Shown here: piece after piece, positions 19,958-28,258 of the stretch | Layout: each line of letters opens with the position of its first letter | How positions within the stretch are numbered: position 1 is the stretch's first letter | From: Mycobacterium sp. shizuoka-1 | Lineage (GTDB): Bacteria > Actinomycetota > Actinomycetes > Mycobacteriales > Mycobacteriaceae | NCBI RefSeq assembly: GCF_002723835.1 | Contig: NZ_BEWG01000006.1 | Span: 1-64,000, forward strand | Direction: 5' to 3' | DNA length: 64,000 nucleotides | Translations under genes and position numbers: made by a program | The notes under the pieces: generated by a model | Told to the model about the DNA's origin: nothing | Database searches by the model: none | What the model saw: the letters and a program-made list of their open reading frames with translations, nothing else

Positions 19958-22900
19958 ATGGCGAGTGAGGGCCTTGACGATGGTGTCGGCTCGGACATCG
20001 GTCTGCCGGTCTCGATCGATCCCCGCTATCACGACGCGGTGCTGTTCGACCTCGACGGCGTGGTCACCGACACCGCGTCGCTGCACGAGTCGGCCTGGGC
20101 AGAGTTGTTCGACGAGTTCCTGAGCCGGCGCCCGCCCAGCGACACCGAAGACCACACGACCTTCACCAGTGCCGACTATCGGCATCACATCGACGGCAAA
20201 CCGCGCTATGACGGCGTGCGCGACTTCCTGGCCGCGCGCGGGATCGCGCTGCCGTGGGGCACGCCGTCCGACGACGGCGAGGACACCGTCTGCGGGCTCG
20301 GGAACCGCAAACAACGGCTGTATCTGGCCAGGATCGCCGACGGGGTGCCGACGTTCGACTCGACGGTGGCGCTGGTACGCAGACTGGACGAACTCGGGGT
20401 CGGAACCGCCGTGTACTCGGCCAGCCGCAATTGCGAGACCGTGCTGGAGTCGGCGGGCATCGGCGGCTTCTTCGCGGTCCGGGTCGACGGCGTGACGGCC
20501 GACGAGTTGGGGCTGCCCGGCAAACCGGACCCGGCGATGCTGCTGGAAACCGCGCGCCGACTCGGTGCCAACCCAGGCCGGTGCGTGGTGGTCGAAGACG
20601 CCGAGGCCGGGGTGAGCGCCGGGCGCACCGGCGGGTTCGGACTGGTGATCGGGGTCGATCGGACCGGGACTGCCGGCCCGAACCTACTGCGGTGCGGCGC
20701 CGACGTGGTGATCGGCGACCTGGCCGATGTCACGGTGCGTGCGATCGATCGCCGGATGTCGACCCTGCCCGACGCCCTGCTGTCCTTCGGTCAGGTGGCC
20801 GGCGTGGTCGGGGCCCGCACGCCGGCGTTGTTCTTCGACTTCGACGGCACGGTGTCCGAGATCGTCGGCGATCCGGCGGCGGCCACCCTGGTGCCCGGCG
20901 CGGACAAGGCGCTGCAGGCGCTGGCCGCGTTGTATCCGGTTGCCGTGCTGTCCGGTCGCGACCTGGCCGATGTCCGCGCTCGGGTGGGCATCCCCGGATT
21001 GTGGTATGCCGGCAGTCACGGGTTCGAGATGGTGGCACCCGACGGCACCCACCACCAGAACGAGGTCGCCGCCGCGGCGGTGCCGGTGCTGGCCGCGGCG
21101 GCCGGCGAACTCACCGCCGAGCTGGCGTCGATCCCCGGAGTCAGCGTGGAGCACAAGCGATTCGCCGTCGCCGTGCACTACCGCAACGCCGCCGAAGGGG
21201 CTGCCGCCGCCGTGACCGCCGCCGTCCACCGCGCCGGAGCGCGTCACCACCTCAAGGTGACGGCCGGCCGCAAGGTCGTCGAGCTGCGGCCGAACCTGGA
21301 CTGGGACAAAGGCGCAACGCTGGAGTGGATCACCGCGCAGGTCGCGGGCGCCGACCCGATACTGCCGATCTACATCGGTGACGACCTGACCGACGAGGAC
21401 GCCTTCGACGCCGTCCTGCACGACGGGATCGGCATCGTGGTGCGCCACGACGAGGACGGCGACCGCTCGACCGCCGCGCGGTTTTCGCTGGCCGACCCGG
21501 TCCAGGTCGCCGTGTTCCTCGACCGGCTGGTCGACGAGTGCGCCGTGGACCGGCACATGTCGTACAGCCCGTGGTCGTTCACCTTCGGCGGCTACCTCCC
21601 CGAACAGGAGCGGTTGCGCGAGGCGCTGTGCACCGTCGGCAACGGGTACCGGGCGACCCGGGGCTGCGCGCCGGAGGCCGACGCGGGCCCCTTCCACTAT
21701 CCGGGGACCTATGCGGCCGGCCTGTTCAACCGGCTGGCCGACGAGATCGGCGGCGTCCGGATCGAGAACGAAAGCATGGTCAACCTGCCGAACTGGCTGT
21801 CGCTGAAGTTCCGGATCGACGGCGGGGACTGGTTCGACATCGACACCGCCGAGATCCTGTCCTACCGGCAGTCGCTGGATCTGCGGCACGCCGAGCTGAC
21901 TCGCGAGTTCCGGTTCCGCGACCCGTCGGGGCGGACCAGCAGGGTGCGCCAGCGCCGTATCGCGGCGATGCACCTGCCACACGCCTGCGCGCTGGAAACC
22001 ACGATCTCGGCCGAGGACTGGTCGGGCACTGTCGAATTCCTGTCGGTTGTCGACGGCGACGTCCGCAACAGCGGTGTCGAGCGGTACGCCGACCTGGCCA
22101 GCGACCACCTGGTCGCCACCACGACACGGGAGCTGTCGCCGAATTCGGTGCTGCTGGTGTGCGAGACGGTGCAGTCACGCGTACCGATCGCGGTGGCGGC
22201 GCGCACCCGGGTGTGGCTCGGTCAGTCGCGGATCGAGGCCGACGGCCGGTTCGTCGACGAACACCGGCGCACCGGGCACGACTACGTGGTGAGCCTGCAG
22301 GCCGGGGAGTCGGTGGTGGTGGAGAAAATGGCCGCCATCTTCTCCGGCCGCGACCACGCGATCTCCGATCCCGGTGACGCCGCGCAGCGGCTGCTGAGCC
22401 AGCTGGGCCGCTACGGCGACCTGCGCGCGGGTCACGTCCGCGAATGGGCGCACCTGTGGGAGCGATTCGACATCGCGTTCGAGGACAACCCGGATGCCCT
22501 GCGCGTGGTCCGACTGCACTTGCTGCAACTGCTGCAAACCGTGCCCAACCGGGCGGCGGACCTCGACGCCGGCGTGCCCGCCCGGGGCCTGCACGGTGAG
22601 GCCTACCGGGGCCACATCTTCTGGGACGAGCTGTTCGTCTTTCCCGTGCTCAACATGCGGGCGCCGGAGACCACCCGCTCGTTGCTGCGGTACCGCTACC
22701 GGCGGCTGCCCGAGGCCCGCCGCGCCGCCAGGGAGGCCGGTCTGGCCGGCGCCATGTTCCCGTGGCAATCCGGCAGCGACGGTCGTGAGGAGAGCCAGAA
22801 GCTGCACCTCAACCCGAATTCGGGCCGGTGGAATCCGGACGCCAGCGCCCGTGCCCACCACATCGGCAGCGCGGTCGCCTACAACGTGTGGCAGTACTAC

Positions 22901-23965
22901 CAGGTGACCGGTGACCTGGAGTATCTGATCGAGAACGGCGCGGAGATGCTCGCCGAGATCGCCCGATTCTGGGTCAGCCGAAGCGAATTCGACGAGAAGC
23001 TCGACCGCTATGTGATCCGCGGTGTGATCGGACCCGACGAGTTCCATTCCGGCTACCCCGGCGCACCGTTCGACGGCGTCGACAACAACGCCTACACCAA
23101 TGTGATGGCGGTCTGGACGATCGTGCGGGCCCTGGATGCCCTGGATGCCCTGCCGTTGCGCGACCGGTTGGACCTCATGGAGCGGCTGAACATTCGCGGC
23201 CGCGAACTGGACACCTGGGACGAGGTCAGTCGCCGGATGTACGTCCCGTTCCACGCTGCCGGTGATTCGGGTGCGCTGGTGATCAGCCAGTTCGAGGGGT
23301 ACGGCGATCTCGCCGAACTCGATTGGCACGGCTACCGGGAACGCTATGGCAACATCCAGCGACTCGACCGGATCCTGGAAGCCGAGAACGACAGCGTCAA
23401 CCGCTACCAGGCGTCCAAGCAGGCCGACGTGCTGATGCTGTTCTATCTGCTGTCTTCCGATGAGCTGCGAGAGCTGTTCGCCCGGTTGGGATACCGCTTC
23501 ACCGGCGATCAGATTCCGAAGACCGTCGACTACTACCTGCACCGGACTTCGCACGGCTCGACGCTGAGCGGGGTGGTGCACGCCTGGGTGCTGGCGCGCG
23601 GTGACCGCGAGCGCGCGATGCGGTATTTCCAGCAGGTGTTGATGTCCGACGTCGCCGACATCCAGGGCGGCACCACTGCCGAAGGCATCCACATCGCGGC
23701 GATGGCCGGCAGCATCGATCTACTGCAACGCTGCTTCACCGGCTTGGAAACCCGCGCCGACCGGCTCATCTTGTCCCCGATGTGGCCGGAAAGCCTTGGT
23801 GCCCTTCGGCTTCCGATCTATTACCGGGGTTACCGGCTACACCTGACCATCCACGGCCGGACGGCCGAGATCAGCGTCGACCCCACCGACCATCCCGCGA
23901 TCGAGATCGAGTGCCGGGGCAAGGTGGCGCGGCTGACGCCCGGATCGTCGCTGAAGTTCTGCTGA
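19958..23965 (+). CDS. otsB1: HAD hydrolase / trehalose-phosphatase-like / GH65 fusion (Rv2006 type)
   Basis: A 1335-residue three-domain protein. Residues about 25-255 are a beta-phosphoglucomutase-like HAD domain with DLDGVVTD (D31, D33). Residues about 285-520 are an OtsB-type HAD domain with DFDGTVSE (D294, D296), [13 protein letters not shown] and [11 protein letters not shown]. Residues about 545-1330 are a GH65 glycoside phosphorylase/hydrolase with the catalytic acid E1028 in [10 protein letters not shown]. All three have their key residues. The set suggests phosphorolysis of an alpha-glucoside such as trehalose or maltose to glucose-1-phosphate, which the first domain could turn into glucose-6-phosphate. 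M. tuberculosis OtsB1 is not the main trehalose phosphatase. Confidence 0.88.
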   Translation: MASEGLDDGVGSDIGLPVSIDPRYHDAVLFDLDGVVTDTASLHESAWAELFDEFLSRRPPSDTEDHTTFTSADYRHHIDGKPRYDGVRDFLAARGIALPWGTPSDDGEDTVCGLGNRKQRLYLARIADGVPTFDSTVALVRRLDELGVGTAVYSASRNCETVLESAGIGGFFAVRVDGVTADELGLPGKPDPAMLLETARRLGANPGRCVVVEDAEAGVSAGRTGGFGLVIGVDRTGTAGPNLLRCGADVVIGDLADVTVRAIDRRMSTLPDALLSFGQVAGVVGARTPALFFDFDGTVSEIVGDPAAATLVPGADKALQALAALYPVAVLSGRDLADVRARVGIPGLWYAGSHGFEMVAPDGTHHQNEVAAAAVPVLAAAAGELTAELASIPGVSVEHKRFAVAVHYRNAAEGAAAAVTAAVHRAGARHHLKVTAGRKVVELRPNLDWDKGATLEWITAQVAGADPILPIYIGDDLTDEDAFDAVLHDGIGIVVRHDEDGDRSTAARFSLADPVQVAVFLDRLVDECAVDRHMSYSPWSFTFGGYLPEQERLREALCTVGNGYRATRGCAPEADAGPFHYPGTYAAGLFNRLADEIGGVRIENESMVNLPNWLSLKFRIDGGDWFDIDTAEILSYRQSLDLRHAELTREFRFRDPSGRTSRVRQRRIAAMHLPHACALETTISAEDWSGTVEFLSVVDGDVRNSGVERYADLASDHLVATTTRELSPNSVLLVCETVQSRVPIAVAARTRVWLGQSRIEADGRFVDEHRRTGHDYVVSLQAGESVVVEKMAAIFSGRDHAISDPGDAAQRLLSQLGRYGDLRAGHVREWAHLWERFDIAFEDNPDALRVVRLHLLQLLQTVPNRAADLDAGVPARGLHGEAYRGHIFWDELFVFPVLNMRAPETTRSLLRYRYRRLPEARRAAREAGLAGAMFPWQSGSDGREESQKLHLNPNSGRWNPDASARAHHIGSAVAYNVWQYYQVTGDLEYLIENGAEMLAEIARFWVSRSEFDEKLDRYVIRGVIGPDEFHSGYPGAPFDGVDNNAYTNVMAVWTIVRALDALDALPLRDRLDLMERLNIRGRELDTWDEVSRRMYVPFHAAGDSGALVISQFEGYGDLAELDWHGYRERYGNIQRLDRILEAENDSVNRYQASKQADVLMLFYLLSSDELRELFARLGYRFTGDQIPKTVDYYLHRTSHGSTLSGVVHAWVLARGDRERAMRYFQQVLMSDVADIQGGTTAEGIHIAAMAGSIDLLQRCFTGLETRADRLILSPMWPESLGALRLPIYYRGYRLHLTIHGRTAEISVDPTDHPAIEIECRGKVARLTPGSSLKFC

Positions 23966-23986
23966 GCAGCAGCCGGTGACGGCGGG

Positions 23987-24991
23987 TCAGACCGCACCGA
24001 CGACGAAGGCGCCGTCGTTGAGCCAGTCGGCCACTTCCGCAAGCGGGCGGCGCGGCGTCGCGGGCAGCGGGTCGGCGTTGACCGCGGCCCAGCCGACCCG
24101 CAGCATCATCTGCGGGTAGCCGCTGGTGCCGAAGACGTCCGCCCGGATCGCTTCGCGGGTCTCGGCGATCTCGAGCGGCTCGGTCACCGGGCAACTCGCC
24201 AGGCCCATCGCCGTCGCCGACAACAGCACCAGACTCGTCGCCTCCCCGGCGCGCAACCGTGCCATGTCGTCGTCGGTCTCGGTGCCGAGCGCGAGCAGGA
24301 CGGCGTTGTCGTCCCCGGGCGACGTCTGTGCCGGCTGAGGCAGTGCCGCACCGGCGAACAGTCGGGCGGGGATCGCCGCCTGCGAGTCCGACACCGGGGT
24401 GTTGCGCGCGGGTACACCGGCCACCGACCCGTACCGGCCGCTCCACGCGTTGAGTTCGCTCAGGTAGTCGGTGTCGCTGGTGTGCTTCCAGACCGACTGC
24501 GCGATGATTGCCGACAGGTGCGGGAGCAGATCCAGCTGACGTAGCATCACTCCGGCTCGCGCCGCCCGGGCACCCATCAACGTGATGTCACCGCCGGGCA
24601 CCGGCCACGAGCTGTAGTTGCGGCGGTCGGTGCGCCTGCGCGCGATCGCGGCGGCCAGCGTGATGTCGAGTTCTCCCGGTTGCTGGCGGTGCACCTCGAT
24701 GGACGCCAGGTGGTCGGGTTCGGCGGGATTGGGGAAGCGATGGACCTTGGCCTGCCAGCCCATCGCGGCCAGCGCAACGGTGCAGTGGTGCAGGGCGGCC
24801 CCACAGCTGACGAGCAGGTCACGCCGATCGGGGTCGGTCTTGGGCAGTGCGCGACTGGGATCGGCGTACAACTGCAGACTGTGCGGCCCGACGCGCCAAT
24901 GCCACGGCTGTGAGTTGTGCACCGAGGGCGCCCGGCTAGCCAGAGTCAGGACGGCCCGAACCGTCTCGGCGTCGGGAAAGTACGCGCTCAT
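23987..24991 (-). CDS. Acg-family nitroreductase-like protein, second copy
   Basis: A 334-residue Acg-type protein with the signature APSVHNSQPWHWRV at residues about 21-34, DLLVSCGAALHHCTVAL, and the terminal PATPRRPLAEVADWL. It keeps the second-half RAGEATSLVLLSATAMGLASCPVTEP segment (given in parts) which usually places FMN-contacting residues. It is paralogous to 10450-11433 but not close, so the two may bind different ligands. The start ATG is only 3 bases after the stop of a truncated flavodoxin, and a DevR-like box inside that remnant is 36 bases upstream, so this gene probably now has its own promoter. Confidence 0.85.
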   Translation of the reverse strand: MSAYFPDAETVRAVLTLASRAPSVHNSQPWHWRVGPHSLQLYADPSRALPKTDPDRRDLLVSCGAALHHCTVALAAMGWQAKVHRFPNPAEPDHLASIEVHRQQPGELDITLAAAIARRRTDRRNYSSWPVPGGDITLMGARAARAGVMLRQLDLLPHLSAIIAQSVWKHTSDTDYLSELNAWSGRYGSVAGVPARNTPVSDSQAAIPARLFAGAALPQPAQTSPGDDNAVLLALGTETDDDMARLRAGEATSLVLLSATAMGLASCPVTEPLEIAETREAIRADVFGTSGYPQMMLRVGWAAVNADPLPATPRRPLAEVADWLNDGAFVVGAV

Positions 24992-24994
24992 GGT

Positions 24995-25219
24995 CTAACT
25001 GTCGCCCGGCCCTGCACAGATCGGACAGAGACGTAAGTCCTCTGCAGCGAGGACTTGTGCAGCACGATCGCGGGTGCTCAGCCGGCCCCGGACGACGCCG
25101 ACTGCGGCACGATGGTGGCGACCCGGTGGAAAGCCGGTGGCGTCGGCCGACAACGTCCCGCCGGCCAATCCCACGGTGCCGTGCCGGGCGGAACCGTAGG
25201 CGACCAGTATCCGGGTCAT
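24995..25219 (-). pseudogene. truncated flavodoxin remnant
   Basis: The first 17 residues, MTRILVAYGSARHGTVG, match the phosphate-loop N-terminus of flavodoxin-domain proteins found near mycobacterial dormancy genes. After residue 20 the 74-residue frame no longer looks like flavodoxin and stops before any of the remaining fold. The ATG overlaps the stop of the frameshifted SRPBCC gene in ATGA, which shows an original coupled operon. I infer a deletion that removed most of the gene. The alternative, a real small protein, is possible but less likely. Confidence 0.5.
25028..25041. promoter_or_regulatory. DevR-like box inside the flavodoxin remnant
   Basis: GAGACGTAAGTCCT matches the DevR core at 11 of 14 positions. 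It lies 36 bases upstream of the nitroreductase ATG at 24991. A half site (GAGGACTT) follows at 25050-25057. Confidence 0.5.
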
Positions 25220-25801
25220 CGCGCGGCCTCGGCGTTCGCCTTGATCTGGCGCAGGGTGGCGCGCAGGATGTGCGCGACGAACGGGCGGATCAGCCACCAG
25301 TACCGCGCGAACCGCCGACGCGATCTTGGATCGGTTGTCGCCGTCCGGCATTCGTAACTGAGCAGGGTTGCACCCGGGCCGTAGGGGCGGACCGAGAAGT
25401 TGGCGGCGATCTTGCCCCAGCCGGGCTCGTCGAATCCCCGAAACGTGGTGGGGTCGACGCTTCGCCACTCGATCACCGGCTGCCAGAATCGTCCGACCGC
25501 GCCGAAGGCGATCTCCGCGCCGTCGCGTTCGCCGAGCACGAGCCACCCCCGGCAGGCCTACTCCCTCCCCGATGACCAGCCTCGGCAGGCTGGGAAGCCG
25601 GTGCCCGGTCAGCCGGGATGGCAGCTGGCGCAACCACATGGACGTATCGAGGAGCGGGCTGTGCACCGTCAGCAGATCCAGCCCCCGGGCCGCCCGATAG
25701 ACGATGTCGGGATCGGCGCGCACCACGAGGTGTTCGGCGATGGCCACGTCATAGTGCGGCAGCGCCGAATCGATGACCATGCCCTCGATGCCGGTCGTCA
25801 T
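25216..25801 (-). pseudogene. SRPBCC-family protein, frameshifted
   Basis: The frame from the ATG at 25801 encodes an SRPBCC-type protein (MTTGIEGMVIDSALPHYDVA; ligand-binding helix ADPDIVYRAARGLDLL) as far as VIGEGVGLPG. It then changes frame within a run of five C (25546-25550, five G on the coding strand). Dropping one base restores GLPGWLVLGERDGAEIAFGA and continues, without a stop, through WQPVIEWRSVDPTTF to the terminator at 25216. The corrected protein has 194 residues. A single-base insertion is certain from the sequence; whether it is real or a sequencing error is not. Confidence 0.75.
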
Positions 25802-25839
25802 GGGCCCCAATCCTGCGCACCGCCGGCGGCGGCGCGGAA

Positions 25840-25853
25840 GGGCCTGACGTCCC
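25840..25853. promoter_or_regulatory. DevR-like box upstream of the frameshifted SRPBCC gene
   Basis: GGGCCTGACGTCCC matches the DevR core at 11 of 14 positions and lies 38 bases from the ATG at 25801. It marks the right-hand limit of the dormancy block; no such box was found further right. Confidence 0.5.
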
Positions 25854-25881
25854 TCGCGTAAGGGACCACCGCCCCCGAGGT

Positions 25882-26619
25882 TCAGGCGTGCCTGCTGGTC
25901 ACTCCGCCGTCGACGACCAGGTGCGAGCCGGTGATGAACGAGGCTTTGGGCGACATCAGGAAGGCCACCGCCGCGCCGACCTCGGCGGGGTCGCCAAGCC
26001 GGCCCAACGGTGCGGCGGCTTCGAAGCCCTGGCGCACCTCGTCGACGTCCAGCGCGATCTGCAGCATCGGGGTGCGGATGAACCCGGGACACACCGCGTT
26101 GACCCGGATTCCGTCCGGGCCCAGCTGCGCGGCCATCGAGCGGGTCAGGCCGAGCAGGCCCGCCTTGGACGCGCAGTAGGCGGGGATGAACGGGTTCGCG
26201 GTCAGTCCCTCGATGCTGGAGATCCCGACGATGGCCGGTCCGGCGCCGGCGCGCGCGGCCTGCTGCAGGTGCGGCAGCAGAAGCTGCGCGAGGATCGCCT
26301 GGGCCTTGAGGTTGACGTCGAGGACGGCGTCCCAGGATTCCTCGGTGTAGGCGCCGACCGGTTCGGGGATGACCCGACCGGCGGCGTGGACCAGTCCGTC
26401 GATGCCGTCCAGTTCGGCGGCCGCGGCGTCGACCGCCGCGCGGCACGCCGAGCTGTCACACACGTCGAGCACGGCGTGCGGCATGCCGAGTTCGGCGGCG
26501 ACCTCGGCCACGGCCGGGGCGATGTCCCACAGCGCCACGCGGCGCCCGTCGGCGATCAGCGCCTCGGCGGAAGCCCGGCCGATTCCCGATGCCGCCCCGG
26601 TGACCACGATGCCGCTCAT
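25882..26619 (-). CDS. short-chain dehydrogenase/reductase
   Basis: A 245-residue classical SDR. The Rossmann motif TGAASGIG is at residues 7-14, the catalytic serine is in ISSIEG, and the YCASK motif gives Tyr and Lys. It ends with FITGSHLVVDGG. The predicted reaction is NAD(P)-dependent oxidation or reduction of a hydroxyl/keto group. The ATG at 26619 starts the Rossmann fold directly; a longer frame to 26772 would overlap the previous gene. It is the last gene of an eight-gene operon running from 31222. The substrate is unknown; the neighbouring acyl-CoA ligase suggests a CoA-activated acid. Confidence 0.85.
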   Translation of the reverse strand: MSGIVVTGAASGIGRASAEALIADGRRVALWDIAPAVAEVAAELGMPHAVLDVCDSSACRAAVDAAAAELDGIDGLVHAAGRVIPEPVGAYTEESWDAVLDVNLKAQAILAQLLLPHLQQAARAGAGPAIVGISSIEGLTANPFIPAYCASKAGLLGLTRSMAAQLGPDGIRVNAVCPGFIRTPMLQIALDVDEVRQGFEAAAPLGRLGDPAEVGAAVAFLMSPKASFITGSHLVVDGGVTSRHA

Positions 26620-26623
26620 GCGT

Positions 26624-27070
26624 TCACTCCTTGCCCGAAGCCCGCAGCTCCGCACTCGGCGGGTTGTCGAACCAGAGGTTCTCCTCACGCAGCCGGCTGC
26701 TGCGCCATCCGCTTGCGGTGCGCACCATAACGTGGTGGTAGTAGCCCCCGCATGCGCTTGTCTCATTCGCACCGGGCAGGAGCATCGGGTTGTAGAACAT
26801 CGCCGTCACGGTGGCGGTGTCACCGTCGATGTCGACATCGACGTTGGTGATGTAATGCTGGGTCATCGGCATCAGCGCCAGGCAGCGTTCGAGCCAGGCA
26901 GACACCTCGTCGCGCCCGCCGACCGGCCCGCCGGCGGAGCGGTAGTCGATCTGCGCGTCGTCGGTGAACAGCGAGCGCCACAGCTCCCAGTCCTTGCCGT
27001 CGACGGCGCGCGCGTAGCGGGTGAGTACCCCGGCGATCTCGAGTTCGTCACTGATGCGCTGCAGATCCAT
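26624..27070 (-). CDS. NTF2/SnoaL-like protein
   Basis: A 148-residue protein of the SnoaL-like/NTF2 fold: an N-terminal helix pair (ISDELEIAGVLTRYARAVDGKDWELWRSLF, given for position 5-35), the DDAQIDY strand and an HYITNVDVDIDGDTATVTAMF beta sheet. Members include ring-hydroxylating dioxygenase beta subunits, ketosteroid isomerase and dehydratases. It contains the aspartates and tyrosine usual in such pockets, but no specific activity can be assigned. It lies 3 bases after the Bfd-like ferredoxin gene and 4 bases before the SDR. Confidence 0.75.
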   Translation of the reverse strand: MDLQRISDELEIAGVLTRYARAVDGKDWELWRSLFTDDAQIDYRSAGGPVGGRDEVSAWLERCLALMPMTQHYITNVDVDIDGDTATVTAMFYNPMLLPGANETSACGGYYHHVMVRTASGWRSSRLREENLWFDNPPSAELRASGKE

Positions 27071-27073
27071 CCC

Positions 27074-27277
27074 TCACCCTTTGTTGAGAAAGCCTCTGTG
27101 CCGCTTGGCTTCCGCCGACGCGGTGGCGTCGATGATCGCCCGCACCGTGCGCCGGCAGCGACCGCATTCCGCGCCCGCGCCACAGGCCTTGGCGACTTTC
27201 TTGGTCGTGGTCGCCCCGGCCTCGACCGCCTCGGCCACCACTTGGCTGGTGACCCCGTTGCACAGACAGACGAACAT
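27074..27277 (-). CDS. Bfd-like (2Fe-2S) ferredoxin
   Basis: A 67-residue protein of the bacterioferritin-associated ferredoxin / BFD-like [2Fe-2S] family. The four cluster cysteines are in CLC near the start (C4, C6) and CGRC near residue 38-41, with an extra cysteine in KACGAG. The basic tail (EAKRHRGF) is unusual. In this operon it more likely serves as an electron carrier for an oxidoreductase than as a bacterioferritin partner, since no bacterioferritin gene is nearby. Starts 9 bases after the unknown 212-residue gene. Confidence 0.8.
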   Translation of the reverse strand: MFVCLCNGVTSQVVAEAVEAGATTTKKVAKACGAGAECGRCRRTVRAIIDATASAEAKRHRGFLNKG

Positions 27278-27286
27278 GGTGCGCGC

Positions 27287-27925
27287 TCAGGCGTTCTCGT
27301 CCATGCGCATGATGTGCTGCAGCCGGCCGACGAAGACCGGCGGGTAGGCCCCGATTCCGGTGCGGCCCATCCACTCGGCCGCGACATCGGGGTGGTCCAC
27401 CCACGCGATCGCGTCGGCCTCGTCGTCGAGTTCCTGCAGGATCATCAGTTCGTGGTCGTCGTCGAAGGCCTGGAAGATCCGGACCGCGCGCACCCCGGCG
27501 GCCGCGAATCGCGGCAGTCCGTCGTGTACTCCGCCGATCAGGGCCGGGACGTCCTCGATCGCGGCGATCGCGCCGACGATCACCCCCGGCGGCGTGTCCC
27601 CCGACGGCTCGACCAGGGTGACTTTGTCCACCGTCTCACCGGCGAAGATGGCCGGAATGTCGTCGAGGCCGACGGCATCGAACCAGTTGAGAAAGACGCG
27701 CGAGCGCAGCACCTGCAGAATCGGCTCTTTGCTGCGCAGCGAGATCGTCACCATGACCCGGCCATGATCCCGCATCGAGGTGTAGACCAGGACGTAGTGG
27801 GCACCGAGGTCGGCGAGCGCGGACCTGCTGCGCTGCAGCACCGGCCACACCCGGCTGGGGTCGGGCACCCGGTAATCCATGGCGAGAACGAGCGTGTGGA
27901 GCTGACCATCCGCGGTGCCGTTCAC
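27287..27925 (-). CDS. conserved protein of unknown function, possibly tandem ferredoxin-like (ABM) fold
   Basis: A 212-residue soluble protein that I do not recognise. Its two halves look distantly alike: HYVLVYTSMRDHGRVMVTISLRS in the first and VRAVRIFQAFDDDHELMILQELDD in the second both resemble the beta-hairpin region of dimeric alpha-beta barrel proteins. The second half continues with EADAIAWVDHPDVAAEW, like antibiotic-biosynthesis monooxygenase domains. There are no cysteines and no catalytic motif. It starts at GTG. The place between an acyl-CoA ligase and a ferredoxin suggests a role in the same catabolic step. Confidence 0.6.
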   Translation of the reverse strand: MNGTADGQLHTLVLAMDYRVPDPSRVWPVLQRSRSALADLGAHYVLVYTSMRDHGRVMVTISLRSKEPILQVLRSRVFLNWFDAVGLDDIPAIFAGETVDKVTLVEPSGDTPPGVIVGAIAAIEDVPALIGGVHDGLPRFAAAGVRAVRIFQAFDDDHELMILQELDDEADAIAWVDHPDVAAEWMGRTGIGAYPPVFVGRLQHIMRMDENA

Positions 27926-27937
27926 GCCGACACCCGC

Positions 27938-28240
27938 CTAGTCGCTGGCCGGCAACGGTTTTGCGGTCTTCTGTTCCAGCAGCGTGGTGCCCACGCTCAG
28001 GCTGCCCGCGCCGGCCTTGGTGACCAGGAGCTCGGCGCCCTCGGCGTCGACGTAGCGCTTGCCCATCACGGTGCCGCCGGAGAATTCCGGATCCAGTTGG
28101 ACTCCTTCAGTTTTCGCGGCATCGAGCGGGATCATCGGGACACCGCCGGCGCGCAGGTCGTCGAGGCTCTCCGACGAGCGCACGACGATCACCTGGGTGT
28201 CACAGACCTGACTCTGCAGCCGGGTGCCGGTCTTGATCAT
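27938..28240 (-). CDS. small conserved protein of unknown function
   Basis: A 100-residue protein with no recognised domain. It begins MIKTGTRLQSQVCDTQVIVV, with a single cysteine, followed by RSSESLDDLRAGGVPMIPL, and ends in strand-rich GAELLVTKAGAGSLSVG. The composition (no membrane helix, short beta strands) suggests a small beta-rich soluble fold. The ribosome site AGGAGGGA is strong. It lies between the acyl-CoA ligase (18 bases) and the 212-residue unknown (12 bases) and is surely part of the operon. Confidence 0.6.
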   Translation of the reverse strand: MIKTGTRLQSQVCDTQVIVVRSSESLDDLRAGGVPMIPLDAAKTEGVQLDPEFSGGTVMGKRYVDAEGAELLVTKAGAGSLSVGTTLLEQKTAKPLPASD

Positions 28241-28258
28241 GGTTGTCCCTCCTGGGGT

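Noticed and set aside
19790..20314. N-terminal extension of the minus-strand stress protein
   Set aside because: The extra codons lie opposite the divergent Rv2006-like gene, and a strong ribosome site precedes the ATG at 19789.
23127..23156. Short 9-base repeat (GCCCTGGAT) in the GH65 domain
   Set aside because: It encodes Ala-Leu-Asp three times in an ordinary helix; it is too short to be treated as a repeat element.
24995..26446. A 483-codon minus-strand frame that could be read as one long protein
   Set aside because: Its upper half is a shadow of the SDR gene; only the short parts with SRPBCC and flavodoxin similarity are meaningful, and they are separate genes joined by the frameshift.
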